Below, one piece after another: positions 63,906-64,000 of a stretch of 64,000 bases of DNA. The position numbers and the translations under genes were made by a program. The DNA lies in assembly GCF_000003815.2 (NCBI RefSeq), contig NC_049993.1:12885189-12949188 (forward strand), in the 5' to 3' direction. The notes below the pieces were generated by a model. That model made no database searches, was not told the DNA's origin, and was given only the letters and a program-made list of their open reading frames with translations. Each line of letters starts with the position of its first letter. The first letter of the stretch is position 1. This stretch comes from Branchiostoma floridae. Taxonomy: Eukaryota; Chordata; Leptocardii; Amphioxiformes; Branchiostomatidae.

Positions 63906-64000
63906 GTAAGGCAACAAATGCTTAAACTTACCTTACGTAAACAGCATACAACTTTTCTGGGGAAAACCCACATGAACTTAAACTTAGCAATGTTTTGATT

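Overview
The window looks like nuclear DNA of an invertebrate chordate, most likely a lancelet (Branchiostoma). This is an inference: the genes are spliced deuterostome-type genes (AMPK alpha, ARMC7, PLCXD, PHF24, DRAM, TRIM-NHL, UBE3C) with short exons, GT-AG introns, many MITEs and 5'-truncated non-LTR retrotransposons. There are two 100-N assembly gaps (13858-13957 and 58173-58272). All exon borders below were read by hand from splice sites, frame and recalled protein families. Nothing was aligned by computer.

Layout, left to right. (1) 906-7502, minus: ten exons of the AMP-activated kinase alpha subunit; the 3' part lies off the left edge. (2) 8521-11183, plus: complete seven-exon ARMC7, head-to-head with AMPK across about 1 kb. 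(3) 11184-15577: no gene recognised; a hAT-like MITE with an 8-bp target duplication and a mariner-like fold-back element broken by a gap. (4) 15578-17469, minus: two-exon PI-PLC X-domain protein. (5) 19698-27147 and 28365-37104, both minus: two tandem paralogues of PHF24 (GINIP; PHD-like zinc finger plus EF-hands). The last six coding exons have identical lengths and phases in both. The upstream copy has three candidate alternative first exons with matching phase, only one of which begins with an N-myristoylation motif. An intronless DRAM/TMEM150-family gene (22623-23342, plus) lies inside an intron of the downstream copy. (6) 38885-43552, minus: TRIM protein with RING, B-boxes, filamin and six NHL repeats in two exons, with a decayed RING exon and a MITE in its intron. 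(7) 43553-48600: a roughly 300-bp-period tandem repeat and a 5'-truncated CR1/L2-like retrotransposon with an open reverse transcriptase frame. (8) 49128-63905, plus: UBE3C, an E3 ubiquitin ligase; about 24 exons are seen and the C-terminal HECT end lies off the right edge. A second, antisense, truncated retrotransposon sits in its last visible intron.

The genes do not form one pathway. The most unusual structure is in UBE3C: three different exons (4, 6 and 13) are each followed by tandem duplications of 47-66 bp that copy the exon's 3' end together with its 5' splice site, so each intron starts with a row of near-identical splice donors. I found no system that I can call functionally new. 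The best candidates for follow-up are the donor duplications, the PHF24 first-exon switch, the nested DRAM gene, the RING relic and a perfect 35-bp palindrome.
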